This document shows positions 8,630 through 17,276 of a DNA stretch of 50,460 nucleotides, one piece after another (position 1 is the stretch's first letter; each line of letters starts with the position of its first letter). The position numbers were made by a program, and so were the translations under genes. The notes beneath the pieces were generated by a model. That model did not search any database. It was not told where the DNA came from and saw only the letters and a list, made by a program, of their open reading frames with translations. Where the stretch lies: positions 1-50,460 of IMG/VR virus record IMGVR_UViG_3300009008_000058, one strand, 5' to 3'. This DNA is from a virus.

Positions 8630-11600
8630 AATTATTTACAATGTAATTATTCTGAAGCATGATAATAGCTGCAGTTTGATCAATGTCCGTTTGATCTACA
8701 TGAGTAGCATAATCCGGATCATTATTTAATGAAGCTGCAATTTCTTGTAGCGTATTCATATCACCTGGTGCTGTACCAATAAGATCGGATATCAATCCAT
8801 CAACATATTGTTTTGTCACCGCGTGTAAGTCAGCTGTAGGATTTCCAGCAAGTGTTAGTGTATTACCAATAGTAATATCAGACTCAAGCTTAGAAGATGT
8901 AACGGCTAAGTTCTTAATGTCACTTGATTCAATTGAATCGGCAGGTAGCATTACTGCCCCTGTTACTTCAAGGTTATTTAATGCCACACCAGTTTTACCT
9001 GCCGTACCATGTTTAGTTTCAGTATATAATCTTGAAGAAGTATTTGTTTTTGATACTGTTTGACCACCGAGGTTAATAGTTGTACCTGATAGATATAGGT
9101 CTTTCCAACGCATTGTAGAAGAACCTAAGTCATATTGTTCATTAAGACTTGGTATTAAATCAGAAGCAACTGAACCTACATTTAGTGAATTAAATGTACC
9201 GGTATCTGATGTACCAACCTCTAAGTTAACTGTATGATTTGTACCATCGGAAGTGGCAATAGTTAATTCAGATGTACCTGTATCATAACTTACATTTGAT
9301 ACTGAAGCAACATCTACTTCACCCGCTGTAGTTAATCTACCTTGGTTATCAACTGTGAATGTAGGAACCTGAGTAGCAGATCCATATGAACCTGAAGTAA
9401 CTGTTGTATTGGCAAGGTTAATAGTCTTATTAGAAGATAAATCACCACCACCAGTTAACCCTGTACCAGCTGAAATTGTAGTAGTCTTATCTGCTTTACC
9501 TGCAAGGTTTGTAGTTACACTCGAAGCGAATGAAGCATCATCATTAATAGCCTCTGCTAATTCATTAAGGGTATCAAGGGCAGCAGGTGCACCATCTAAT
9601 AAATTAGTTACTTGAGAATCAACATAAGCTACAGTTGAAATAACACTTGTATCAACAGCAAAATTAGTTACATTATTTGCATCATCGTATGTTACACTGA
9701 TACCTGATTCTGTGTTACCAGAAACCATATCACCAACAACATCCTGAATTTCTTCAGTTGTAACACCTTGGTATGTAATATTACCACCAGTCTTACTTAA
9801 TGAACCAAACCCACCATTGTCAGTAACAGAAATTAAACCTTGAACTTCTGAATCAGTTCTTTCTGTAAATGAAATTACACCTGTTGTACTATTATATGAT
9901 AAATCAGAATCAACACTAATAGCATTTCTTGCTCTAGCATCAGTGTAATATAAGTTTGAACCTTCAGTTAAATCACCAGTATCTTTACTGGCAAGGTCTG
10001 TATCGAAGTCAGATGATTTATATGTTACAACAGATATAGTACCAGTACTAGCATCATATGCAATATCACCACCAGCAACTAATGCACCTCTTGTTCTTGC
10101 TTCTGTCCAGTATAAATTAGTACCTTCGGCTAAATTATTAGTTGTTTTAGTAGCAAAGTTTGCATCAACTCTGGCTTCAGTATAGTACTTATTAGTACCT
10201 TCAACCAAGTTAGTAGTACTAAATGGATCAAGGGTTACCGTAGTAGCAAAGTTGTTGCCATCTGCAGTGTCAATATCGAGTACACCGGTTGATGTATTAT
10301 AATCGAAGTCTGTAACACCCGCAACTGATACTTCCGAAGCAGAAGTAATTCTACCTTGGTCATCAACTGTTATAACTGGTACTTGAGATGCTGAACCATA
10401 AGAACCTGAATTAACAGCAGTATTAGCCAAGTTAATAGTAAGGGCACCTGATGTACCACCACCGGTTAATCCTGTGCCTGCAGTTACCGAAGTAATATCG
10501 GCAGGGTTACCAATTGTAATTGTATTTGTTGTAGTATCATAATCAACTGATATGTTACCATCACCATTAAATGTAATAGTATCATTCTCTCCAACTAATT
10601 CTGTGTTGGTTCCATCTGATACATTCCATCCATCGTATGGATTAACTGTTCCTGAACCGATTGCAGTAATATGACCTTGAGCATCAAGGGTAATATCTTG
10701 AATAAATGTATTACCTGAATTATCAACTGAAGCTTGACTTGATGTATCGGCATGTTCAATTGTAATAGTATTATTTGAAGTAGCATTAGCAGTGAATGTA
10801 CCAGATCCAATTAATCCATTTGTACCTTCTACTGTTAATGTAGCATCACCAACTGTAATACCTACTTCTGATGCAGCTGTTAATTGACCTTGATCATTAA
10901 CAGTAAATACTGGAATAGCAGTTGTTGAACCATAAGTTCCTGCTGTAACAGTAGTATCAGATAATGTAATTGTTCTATTAGCTGATAAATCACCACCACC
11001 TTCTAAACCAGTGCCAGGATTAATAGTAATTGCCTTATCTGCTTTAGTAGCTTGAGTAGTAAGAATAGTTGCAATATCAGCATCATTATCTGTGATTGCT
11101 GTTGCAATTTCATTTAAGGTATCTAATGCGGCTGGAGCAGAATCAACTAAATTATTAATAGCAGTTGATACATCAGCAGTAGTAGCAATAGCAACACCAC
11201 TTAATGTACCTGATACAAATTCAGGTGAATCTAAAGAACCAATGCCAAGATCAACAGTATGTGTTGAACCATCACTTGTTGCAATCTCTAGCTCACCAGA
11301 AGTTGATGTGTATGTAACACCTGATACACCAGCCACCGCAGTAGTAGTTGCACCTGTAATTCTACCTTTACCATCAACAGTAATAACCGGTACTTCAGAA
11401 GCAGAGCCGTATGAAGCCGCAGTAACTCCAGTATTAGGTAATGATATATTACCTGCAGAATATGTTACATCAGCAGGAGTAGATGTAATAGCAGCTTTTG
11501 CCCTTGCATCTGTATAGTATAAATTAGAACCTTCTGCTAAATCATCAGTATCTTTTGTTGATAAATCATTATCAAAATCTGCACTCTTATATGTAACAAC

Positions 11601-12317
11601 AGATATTACACCAGTTGTAGAGTTATATGATACATCATCAACACCAGTTAATGATGCTCTAGCTCTGGCATTAGTATAGTATAAGTTACTACCTTCTGAT
11701 AATTGACCAGTGTTATATGGATCAAGAGTAATATTTGTAGCAAAGTTAGCACCATCAGCTGTGTCAATATCAATTGCACCTGTTGATGTATTAAAATCAA
11801 AATCAGTTACACCCGCTACATTTACTGTACTTGCCGAAGTAATTCTACCTTTAGCATCTACGGCTAATACAGGAACCTCTGAAGCAGAACCATAATTACC
11901 TGAAGTAACCCCAGAAGCAGCAAGGGAAACATTTAATGTAGTGTTACCTAAATCATTAATTGTAGCATTACCAAGAACATCACCAGTAATAGCAATATTT
12001 GGATCATCAACATTAAAGTTTAATTTTCGTGTGCCGGTGTCAAATGTAACTGTAATACCATCTTCGGTATTACCAGCAATCATTGCTCCAACAATATTTT
12101 CAACTACATTTACAGTAGGATTAAAATCTGAAGGCTTATTAACAATATGATCCCAATCACCTAATATATAAGTTAGATTAGACCAAGTAGATGTACCATC
12201 ACCAATTTTAAATTTATTGGTGTCAAGGTTAATACCTATTTCACCTTGAGATAGGACTGGATCACTGTTATTCCAGTTGGCCGTTACATCTCTTCTAAAT
12301 TGAATTTTACTTGCCAT
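8625..12317 (-). CDS. Long tail fiber with Mtd-like N-terminal domain
   Basis: This 1230-residue protein starts with a domain typical of many phage fibers (residues 1-50: IQFRRDVTANWNNSDPVLSQ, EIGINLDT, FKIGDGTSTW), similar to the N-terminal domain of major tropism determinant proteins. The rest is built of repeated blocks: SEVPVLAVDAKGRITSAS, VAGVTDFDFNTSTG, IDIDTADG, LSEGSNLYYTNARARA and DTLNELAEAINDD. Several blocks are near copies of those in the fiber encoded just downstream. The C-terminus (about 1130-1230) holds a last GDMNTLQEIA module. The ATG overlaps the stop of the small fiber gene upstream by 1 bp. Trimeric side or long fiber is the likely role. Confidence 0.88.
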   Translation of the reverse strand: MASKIQFRRDVTANWNNSDPVLSQGEIGINLDTNKFKIGDGTSTWSNLTYILGDWDHIVNKPSDFNPTVNVVENIVGAMIAGNTEDGITVTFDTGTRKLNFNVDDPNIAITGDVLGNATINDLGNTTLNVSLAASGVTSGNYGSASEVPVLAVDAKGRITSASTVNVAGVTDFDFNTSTGAIDIDTADGANFATNITLDPYNTGQLSEGSNLYYTNARARASLTGVDDVSYNSTTGVISVVTYKSADFDNDLSTKDTDDLAEGSNLYYTDARAKAAITSTPADVTYSAGNISLPNTGVTAASYGSASEVPVITVDGKGRITGATTTAVAGVSGVTYTSTSGELEIATSDGSTHTVDLGIGSLDSPEFVSGTLSGVAIATTADVSTAINNLVDSAPAALDTLNEIATAITDNDADIATILTTQATKADKAITINPGTGLEGGGDLSANRTITLSDTTVTAGTYGSTTAIPVFTVNDQGQLTAASEVGITVGDATLTVEGTNGLIGSGTFTANATSNNTITIEHADTSSQASVDNSGNTFIQDITLDAQGHITAIGSGTVNPYDGWNVSDGTNTELVGENDTITFNGDGNISVDYDTTTNTITIGNPADITSVTAGTGLTGGGTSGALTINLANTAVNSGSYGSASQVPVITVDDQGRITSASEVSVAGVTDFDYNTSTGVLDIDTADGNNFATTVTLDPFSTTNLVEGTNKYYTEARVDANFATKTTNNLAEGTNLYWTEARTRGALVAGGDIAYDASTGTISVVTYKSSDFDTDLASKDTGDLTEGSNLYYTDARARNAISVDSDLSYNSTTGVISFTERTDSEVQGLISVTDNGGFGSLSKTGGNITYQGVTTEEIQDVVGDMVSGNTESGISVTYDDANNVTNFAVDTSVISTVAYVDSQVTNLLDGAPAALDTLNELAEAINDDASFASSVTTNLAGKADKTTTISAGTGLTGGGDLSSNKTINLANTTVTSGSYGSATQVPTFTVDNQGRLTTAGEVDVASVSNVSYDTGTSELTIATSDGTNHTVNLEVGTSDTGTFNSLNVGSVASDLIPSLNEQYDLGSSTMRWKDLYLSGTTINLGGQTVSKTNTSSRLYTETKHGTAGKTGVALNNLEVTGAVMLPADSIESSDIKNLAVTSSKLESDITIGNTLTLAGNPTADLHAVTKQYVDGLISDLIGTAPGDMNTLQEIAASLNNDPDYATHVDQTDIDQTAAIIMLQNNYIVNNL

Positions 12318-12640
12318 TAAGCAACTCCTCCATCGAATATATTATCACCACCACCAAATACTGAAGCGGCCATACCACCATCTAGATTTGAAAATGTGTC
12401 TATCTCTTGCCAAATAGCAGCAGTACCATTTGTCATTAAAAATTTATTATCGTTATTTGCCATAGGTGGTAATACCGAGGCAGCTGATGCTGTTACTTCA
12501 AATACTGTTCCTGAGGAATTCTTTGAGTATAATTTTTGGTCGGCTGTATTTAAGGCTAGCTCACCTTGTTGTAATTGTGATGCGTCAGGAACCTTATTCG
12601 GTTGAGCACTCTGCTTAATTTTAAATACTGTATTAGCCAT
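12317..12640 (-). CDS. Small fiber protein with Mtd-like N-terminus
   Basis: This 107-residue protein resembles the N-terminal anchoring domain of fibers on its own. It contains VFKIKQSAQPNKVPDASQLQ, then GELALNTADQKLYSKNSSGTV (residues about 26-46), followed by a short LPPMANNDNKFLMTNGT segment and a Gly-rich tail. Such short proteins are common beside long fibers in marine T4-like phages and may form an adaptor or tip. It is first of the three-gene fiber operon and is preceded by a late promoter 44 bp upstream. Confidence 0.8.
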   Translation of the reverse strand: MANTVFKIKQSAQPNKVPDASQLQQGELALNTADQKLYSKNSSGTVFEVTASAASVLPPMANNDNKFLMTNGTAAIWQEIDTFSNLDGGMAASVFGGGDNIFDGGVA

Positions 12641-12682
12641 ATCTATGTCTTAGTTGTTGAAAGTATATACTTCCATATAAGT

Positions 12683-13291
12683 TTATTTATATAATTCTCC
12701 ATTTAACATTTGGATAATTGCATCTTCTTTATACCAATTGGTTCCTGGATTGTACCATGAATTAGCATCAATACCAAATCCTTTAGAATATATTAATCCT
12801 ACAGGCCAATATTGAGAAGTGAACCCCTCATGCCAAATGAAATGATCTATTCCGGGATACTTTAACATATAGTACTCTGGGTCCTCCATGAACTTATCCC
12901 AAATCGCGATATTTTCTAGGCCATTCCATACCATTACAGACGAATTAATATTATGATCTTTATTATCGAGAAAACCATCAAATAATTCACGTAGTGGTTT
13001 CCAATAACATTTAACCATAGTAAAAGAATCTCTGTCATACAACGGTGTTAAGTCTTTTTGAATGATAACATCAAGGTCAAGATACAATAGTTTACCTAAG
13101 TTAAGTTTAAATAGAGATAGCTTATTCCATACTCCATCTAATCCTGGGTCAGGTTCTATTATTTTAATATTAGAGTTAAGACCAATTGGATCATCAGTTA
13201 AACAATAGAAGTTGTTATATATACTACTATATAATTTATTAACATCTTTAGAATTATATTTGGTACCTATTTTTACTGTTATAACATTCAT
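12683..13291 (-). CDS. GT8-like glycosyltransferase
   Basis: This 202-residue protein looks like a compact GT-A fold glycosyltransferase. The hydrophobic strand ending in YLDLDVII (D72, D74) gives the metal-binding DxD motif. It is followed by the usual NSSVMVWNG segment and a C-terminal HFIWHEGF/WPVGLIYS region where family 8-like enzymes bind the acceptor. It would transfer a sugar from a nucleotide sugar in the cytoplasm; donor and acceptor are unknown. A strong host-type promoter and a CATAAATA late-like element precede it, so it may be expressed both early and late. The divergent neighbour across the gap is a second, distantly similar transferase. Confidence 0.75.
   Translation of the reverse strand: MNVITVKIGTKYNSKDVNKLYSSIYNNFYCLTDDPIGLNSNIKIIEPDPGLDGVWNKLSLFKLNLGKLLYLDLDVIIQKDLTPLYDRDSFTMVKCYWKPLRELFDGFLDNKDHNINSSVMVWNGLENIAIWDKFMEDPEYYMLKYPGIDHFIWHEGFTSQYWPVGLIYSKGFGIDANSWYNPGTNWYKEDAIIQMLNGELYK
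12684..12691 (-). promoter_or_regulatory. T4-type late promoter for fiber operon
   Basis: A perfect TATAAATA on the minus strand overlaps the stop region of the glycosyltransferase gene and precedes the small fiber gene (ATG at 12640), leaving a leader of about 40 nt. It marks the boundary between the enzyme insert and the fiber operon. Confidence 0.7.
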
Positions 13292-13298
13292 ATTAAAC

Positions 13299-13306
13299 TA
13301 TTTATG
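13299..13306 (-). promoter_or_regulatory. Possible variant late promoter (CATAAATA)
   Basis: One mismatch from TATAAATA, seven nucleotides upstream of the ATG at 13291. The position resembles the leaderless-type late promoters elsewhere in this window, but the mismatch makes this weak. Confidence 0.3.
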
Positions 13307-13335
13307 TATACCCATAACCTTTAGTCACATAGTAT

Positions 13336-13364
13336 ATTATATCACATTTTGACAGTCTTGTAAA
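13336..13364 (-). promoter_or_regulatory. Host-type (sigma70-like) early promoter
   Basis: Minus strand TTTACA (13359-13364), a 17-bp spacer, then TATAATATA (-10 TATAAT at 13336-13341). It reads into the glycosyltransferase gene starting at 13291. The same arrangement recurs at three early-gene sites near the right end of the window. Confidence 0.75.
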
Positions 13365-13371
13365 CCCTTAT

Positions 13372-14121
13372 ATGAAAATAAAAATTGAAGCAATGTGTTT
13401 CCTTTGGGGAACCAAATATCCTAAACATTATGTTAATAGACTTAAAAACTCTCTTAAGATTCACCTACCTGAGATAAATGGTTTTCATTGTTTTACAGAT
13501 ATGCCTGATGATCCTGACTTTGATGATGATATTATTACACATAACTTGGCTGATTTTCCTAAGTTAGATGGTATTGATGATACATGGCCTTTATTTACTA
13601 AAGAGAAATTCCTGCCTATGGATAAAGATTTTCTACCAGGCACACGGAAGATCATATTTGACATTGACGCATTGATACATGGTTCTTTATCTGATTATGT
13701 ATGTAACAATGATTTTCCTAAGGTAACGTTAATTAAAAATTCTTGGGTTAATAGAGAAGAAATGAAAGCTCATTATTCTAATATAACAACTCCTTATAAT
13801 TCATCTTTTGTTATATGGGATGATGACGCAGGAAATTGGTTATTAGAAAACACTATTAAAGAATGGGATAAATTATCATTTAGTTATAAGTCATTTGATA
13901 AGTGTTTATATAATCATTACCCATCTAATAAGTTCAACTTTCACCCTAAAGGTATTGTATATACATATAACTTTGGTGCAGATTTTCCCAATGATATGGA
14001 ACACTTTAAATACCGAGAAGATTATAAAATATGTTTATTTAATACAAGCCATGGATATGGTAAAGAGTTAGATGAGGCTGATGGATGGCCAAAAGAATTA
14101 TGGGAGAGTTACAATGATTGA
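13372..14121 (+). CDS. GT8-like glycosyltransferase
   Basis: This 249-residue product carries a GT-A-type core: an N-terminal EAMCFLWGTKYPKHYVNRL strand-helix, FHCFTDMPDD, and IIFDIDALI with D97/D99 as DxD. It then has SSFVIWDDDAG and a late FHPKGIVYTYNFGADFP region. It shares layout with the minus-strand transferase 80 bp away, so the two could be diverged paralogues. No Shine-Dalgarno sequence is seen before the ATG and no clear plus-strand promoter. It is translationally linked with the next gene, whose ATG overlaps its end. Confidence 0.72.
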   Translation: MKIKIEAMCFLWGTKYPKHYVNRLKNSLKIHLPEINGFHCFTDMPDDPDFDDDIITHNLADFPKLDGIDDTWPLFTKEKFLPMDKDFLPGTRKIIFDIDALIHGSLSDYVCNNDFPKVTLIKNSWVNREEMKAHYSNITTPYNSSFVIWDDDAGNWLLENTIKEWDKLSFSYKSFDKCLYNHYPSNKFNFHPKGIVYTYNFGADFPNDMEHFKYREDYKICLFNTSHGYGKELDEADGWPKELWESYND

Positions 14122-14791
14122 GTGGGATAATAATGCTAGAAGGTTGACCGAATATGCTTTAAAATTAAAAGAAGATATGCCTTGGTTATATGAATCTTTC
14201 TTTTATCAATTTGATCCATATCATACTGAATTGATTAAGCAAATATATTATTATACAGTTGATTATATTGCAGAAGAAAAATACCAATCAAAACGTCACA
14301 CATTTAAAAATATATATGTAATTGGCTCTTGGTTTGGTCTACAAATATATGATATGTTTAATGATATGCGTAAAGATCAATTTAATGAGGATACTAAAGT
14401 TAACTTTACTTTTATTGATCGCAACAGGGATTATATTCAATCCATAGATATTATGAAAGAAATATGGGATGATAAAAATATATCAAGCATTAAAGCTGAT
14501 GTTGTATTTGAAGATATAGATTTTTCTGAAGCAGATTTAGTTATTATGCCTTATGCTGAAGAGATTATGCCTATTCAACATCTTAATTTAAATATTAAGT
14601 GTCCTATTGTTGCTGCATTTACCCATCATAGATATCAAAGAGCTAGAAATAGAAATTTTGCAGAACCTATTGAATCTATTACTGATATTCATATGCAAGA
14701 TCTTCAAAGAAGATACCTTAAGAAGATTGGTAATAATGATGATGATTGGGTTTATACTGATATTGTTACAATGGACTTAACTCTGGACTAA
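14114..14791 (+). CDS. SAM-methyltransferase-like Rossmann protein
   Basis: I place the start at 14114 (MIEWDNN), inside the last codons of the glycosyltransferase gene, because GGGAGAG lies just upstream; an earlier in-frame ATG at 14072 would overlap that gene by 50 bp. The 225-residue product has a nucleotide-fold feature IYVIGSWFGLQIYDMF where a methyltransferase motif I would be, an FTFIDRNRD acidic strand, a DLVIMPYAEE strand, and a C-terminal FTHHRYQRAR region. The glycine motif is incomplete (GSWFG), so activity is uncertain. Its 3' end overlaps the convergent radical SAM gene by 26 bp. Confidence 0.55.
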   Translation: MIEWDNNARRLTEYALKLKEDMPWLYESFFYQFDPYHTELIKQIYYYTVDYIAEEKYQSKRHTFKNIYVIGSWFGLQIYDMFNDMRKDQFNEDTKVNFTFIDRNRDYIQSIDIMKEIWDDKNISSIKADVVFEDIDFSEADLVIMPYAEEIMPIQHLNLNIKCPIVAAFTHHRYQRARNRNFAEPIESITDIHMQDLQRRYLKKIGNNDDDWVYTDIVTMDLTLD

Positions 14792-15920
14792 TATACTTAT
14801 TCCATAAGGCCAAAGCATCATCATCGTTTTTAGCTTTAGGTGCACAAATGCCACATCCACAATGGGGGTTAGGGCAATTGATATAAGGTAACACACCTTT
14901 ATTCATATATGACTTTAATTGATCTAAAATCTTATGCTTTTCTGATAGTGTACCAATAGGACCCGTCTCTGAATCTAAATTTGTTCTACATGTTTGGTGA
15001 TGATACACTATATCGTTTTCTTGTTCGATATGTAAAAAATACCAATTGACTAAACATTTCCACCCCTTGAATTGTGTATTAGGTAAAAATCTAGTTTTAT
15101 CCCAAGTACCATTAGTTTTAGTATTAAGGTCTATATTACCACAACAACCTCTACCCATTTTTCTAAGTACAGTTTTCTTATTAGGTATATTTTCCAAAGC
15201 AATTGTATTTTTAGTTTTAGATACTAATGCATTAGTATTATTCCAAAATGATTGCATATAATCTCTTTGATCATTAGTATATTCATGCACTTTTCTTCGT
15301 TCAGGGTTTGCTTTATCCACAAATTTCTTATCGTCTAATCTTTCGCCAATAATGCGTGGAACAAATTTTATGTCATTAGGTTCTAATACATCTTTAATTA
15401 AATCCTGGCATTCTTTAAAATTATCATCACCTGAATGCATCATAACATTAACTCTCATAGCATCTGATTTTATTTCGTTTAATGCTAATATATTTTCAAT
15501 GACCTTTTTCTTTAATGATGGTTTACCTTCTGTGTGATATGAAATAGTAACAAAATTACATGTTTCATTTATTAGATTTAATTTTCTTTTATCCCATGTA
15601 CCATTTGTTGTTAATGATATTTTATATTTGGGATAATCAGATTTAATCCATGTTATTAAATTATAAAATGCTGGATTAACAGTTGGCTCACCTCCAGTGA
15701 AAGTGATACTTCCTACCCTAGGTGTTTTATGCCATTGGGAATATAGAGTATAATATTCATCAATAAAAACCATTGTTTCTTTAAGTTCTTCTAAAGATGA
15801 ATGAGGGCTAAAGTTATTATGCATACCTGAATGGCAATATGTACAATCAAAGTTACATCTTTTACCTAGGTCCCATACTAAAACTTGTTTATTTTGTCCT
15901 GAATCAATTGTATCGTACAT
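14766..15920 (-). CDS. Radical SAM enzyme with C-terminal Cys cluster
   Basis: This 384-residue protein has the diagnostic CNFDCTYC (C22, C26, C29) that binds the 4Fe-4S cluster cleaving S-adenosylmethionine. It also has the GGEP motif (SITFTGGEPTVNP) and the TTNG strand of the half-barrel. The C-terminal third contains many more cysteines (GRGCCGN, KCLVNW, HQTCRTN, then CPNPHCGCGIC), as in SPASM/twitch enzymes with auxiliary clusters that modify peptides or sugars. It overlaps by 17 bp the end of an upstream unknown gene, a likely partner. Its substrate is not evident. Enzyme class is secure; the reaction is unknown. Confidence 0.88.
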   Translation of the reverse strand: MYDTIDSGQNKQVLVWDLGKRCNFDCTYCHSGMHNNFSPHSSLEELKETMVFIDEYYTLYSQWHKTPRVGSITFTGGEPTVNPAFYNLITWIKSDYPKYKISLTTNGTWDKRKLNLINETCNFVTISYHTEGKPSLKKKVIENILALNEIKSDAMRVNVMMHSGDDNFKECQDLIKDVLEPNDIKFVPRIIGERLDDKKFVDKANPERRKVHEYTNDQRDYMQSFWNNTNALVSKTKNTIALENIPNKKTVLRKMGRGCCGNIDLNTKTNGTWDKTRFLPNTQFKGWKCLVNWYFLHIEQENDIVYHHQTCRTNLDSETGPIGTLSEKHKILDQLKSYMNKGVLPYINCPNPHCGCGICAPKAKNDDDALALWNKYISPELSPL

Positions 15921-16746
15921 TATATATTTCTTTTATTCCATAAATTTCTTTTTCTATTATATCTATATCACCTATTATCTTTCCAACTTTACCAAAACCT
16001 ATAGTATTCATAGGATCACTAAAATCTATTCCAATATTATTAAAGAATTTTATGTTAGTTTTTAACCATTTATTAAATCTTAAGTCAAAATCATATTTGA
16101 ATGGATTATCAAAGTATATTTTAAAATCGGCGCTAATATCTTTTTGAGGTATTATATTCTTATTACCTACGTGTTTATTATTTAATTCATTATCTATAAA
16201 TATGTCTATAATTTTTTTACCCTTATGACAATATTTTAATACTACATCACCAGGTTCTATTTTAGTATTAAATAAAGATGCTTCCTCTACTGTCATAGTT
16301 CTACTGGGTCTATTATCTAATGATACTACAATTTTACCACCTTTATTTCTTTCCATATGCTCATATCTATGGATAAGAATGTTAAATTCTCTAATTGCTA
16401 ATTTTACTAATTCTGGTGCATCCTGATAAAATTTATATTGGCTTTTATCTGGACGCATAAAATCTTCAAAGTATTTATGTAGATAATTTAGATTATCTTT
16501 ATATATTATAGTATTATGTTTATAATCATTTACAACATCAATACAGTTTAATAATTGTTCTTTAATTAAACTTAAATTCCATTTATTATTTAATGAATAT
16601 ATTCTTTCAGGCTCAGATACTGATACACCAGAATCTATTATATCTTTTAACATTTTAGACCAAGATTTTCCTAATATAGTATCATCTGATTCTATTGCTA
16701 ATGTATATATCATATCATCTTTAATAAGATCTAAATAGAATATCAT
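15904..16746 (-). CDS. Unknown protein coupled to radical SAM gene
   Basis: I do not recognise this 280-residue protein. It is Asp-, Asn- and Lys-rich, opens with MIFYLDLIKDDMIYTLAIES and has a helical middle (about 55-135). A strand-rich segment KIVVSLDNRPSRTMTVEEAS (about 137-156) is followed by FKIYFDNPFKYDFDLRFN. No catalytic motif, signal or membrane segment is visible. The 17-bp overlap with the radical SAM gene and 1-bp spacing from the upstream methyltransferase gene suggest co-translation and a shared pathway, perhaps as substrate-recognition partner. That is inference from position. Confidence 0.55.
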   Translation of the reverse strand: MIFYLDLIKDDMIYTLAIESDDTILGKSWSKMLKDIIDSGVSVSEPERIYSLNNKWNLSLIKEQLLNCIDVVNDYKHNTIIYKDNLNYLHKYFEDFMRPDKSQYKFYQDAPELVKLAIREFNILIHRYEHMERNKGGKIVVSLDNRPSRTMTVEEASLFNTKIEPGDVVLKYCHKGKKIIDIFIDNELNNKHVGNKNIIPQKDISADFKIYFDNPFKYDFDLRFNKWLKTNIKFFNNIGIDFSDPMNTIGFGKVGKIIGDIDIIEKEIYGIKEIYNVRYN

Positions 16747-16747
16747 A

Positions 16748-17275
16748 TTACATTTTAACTAAATGTGCATAGTATCTTAATGCTCCATGCATATTAGGAT
16801 CTTCCTCCCAAGCAACTATAGAATAACCATAAGCTAAAGCAAAATTACTAATTTTTTCTTTAGACCATGGATAGAAATTTATTTCAGATGATTTACCTTC
16901 AGCCCAATGATGATCCAGTCCAGGATTAAGTCTCATAAACAATTGGCCGTCTGTATCTAATAGCTTATCAATACATCTCATCTGGTGTTCAATTATTTTA
17001 TCATCACCAAAGTTAATAGATCCTAAGGCCATAATAACATCATATTTTATATTATTACCAAACTCCTCAATTGATACTTTCATATCAGCTTTATCATTAT
17101 ATGGGTCAATACCAATTAAGTTATTAATTTTGCCTTTATAATAATTAAAACCACAACCAACGTCGAGAACCCTATTAGGTTTTAAACTATTGATCTCATC
17201 AATTAGATAATTCCCAGTCCACTTATATTCAGTGTCGTGAGTCCATACTTTACCAAAGTATTCGCTTATATCCAT
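16748..17275 (-). CDS. Class I SAM-dependent methyltransferase
   Basis: This 175-residue protein has a clear motif I, RVLDVGCGF (residues 35-43), an acidic end of strand two at IGIDPY, a motif near YDVIMALGSINFG, and a post-core LFMRLNPGL strand. It is short but contains the full Rossmann core of Methyltransf_11/25-like enzymes. Aromatic residues such as HHWAEGKSS and FYPWSKEKI could shape the acceptor site. It starts 1 bp after the stop of the sulfotransferase-like gene and ends 1 bp before the partner gene, so it belongs to the same enzyme operon. Substrate is unknown; a sugar nucleotide or glycan is plausible. Confidence 0.75.
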   Translation of the reverse strand: MDISEYFGKVWTHDTEYKWTGNYLIDEINSLKPNRVLDVGCGFNYYKGKINNLIGIDPYNDKADMKVSIEEFGNNIKYDVIMALGSINFGDDKIIEHQMRCIDKLLDTDGQLFMRLNPGLDHHWAEGKSSEINFYPWSKEKISNFALAYGYSIVAWEEDPNMHGALRYYAHLVKM

Positions 17276-17276
17276 A

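Noticed and set aside
5070-12317. CRISPR-like regular DNA repeats
   Set aside because: The repeats are protein-coding fiber modules of varying length with no identical short repeat and spacer pattern.
8625-12317. Diversity-generating retroelement, suggested by the Mtd-like N-terminal domain
   Set aside because: No reverse transcriptase, no template/variable repeat pair with adenine-specific changes was seen in the window.
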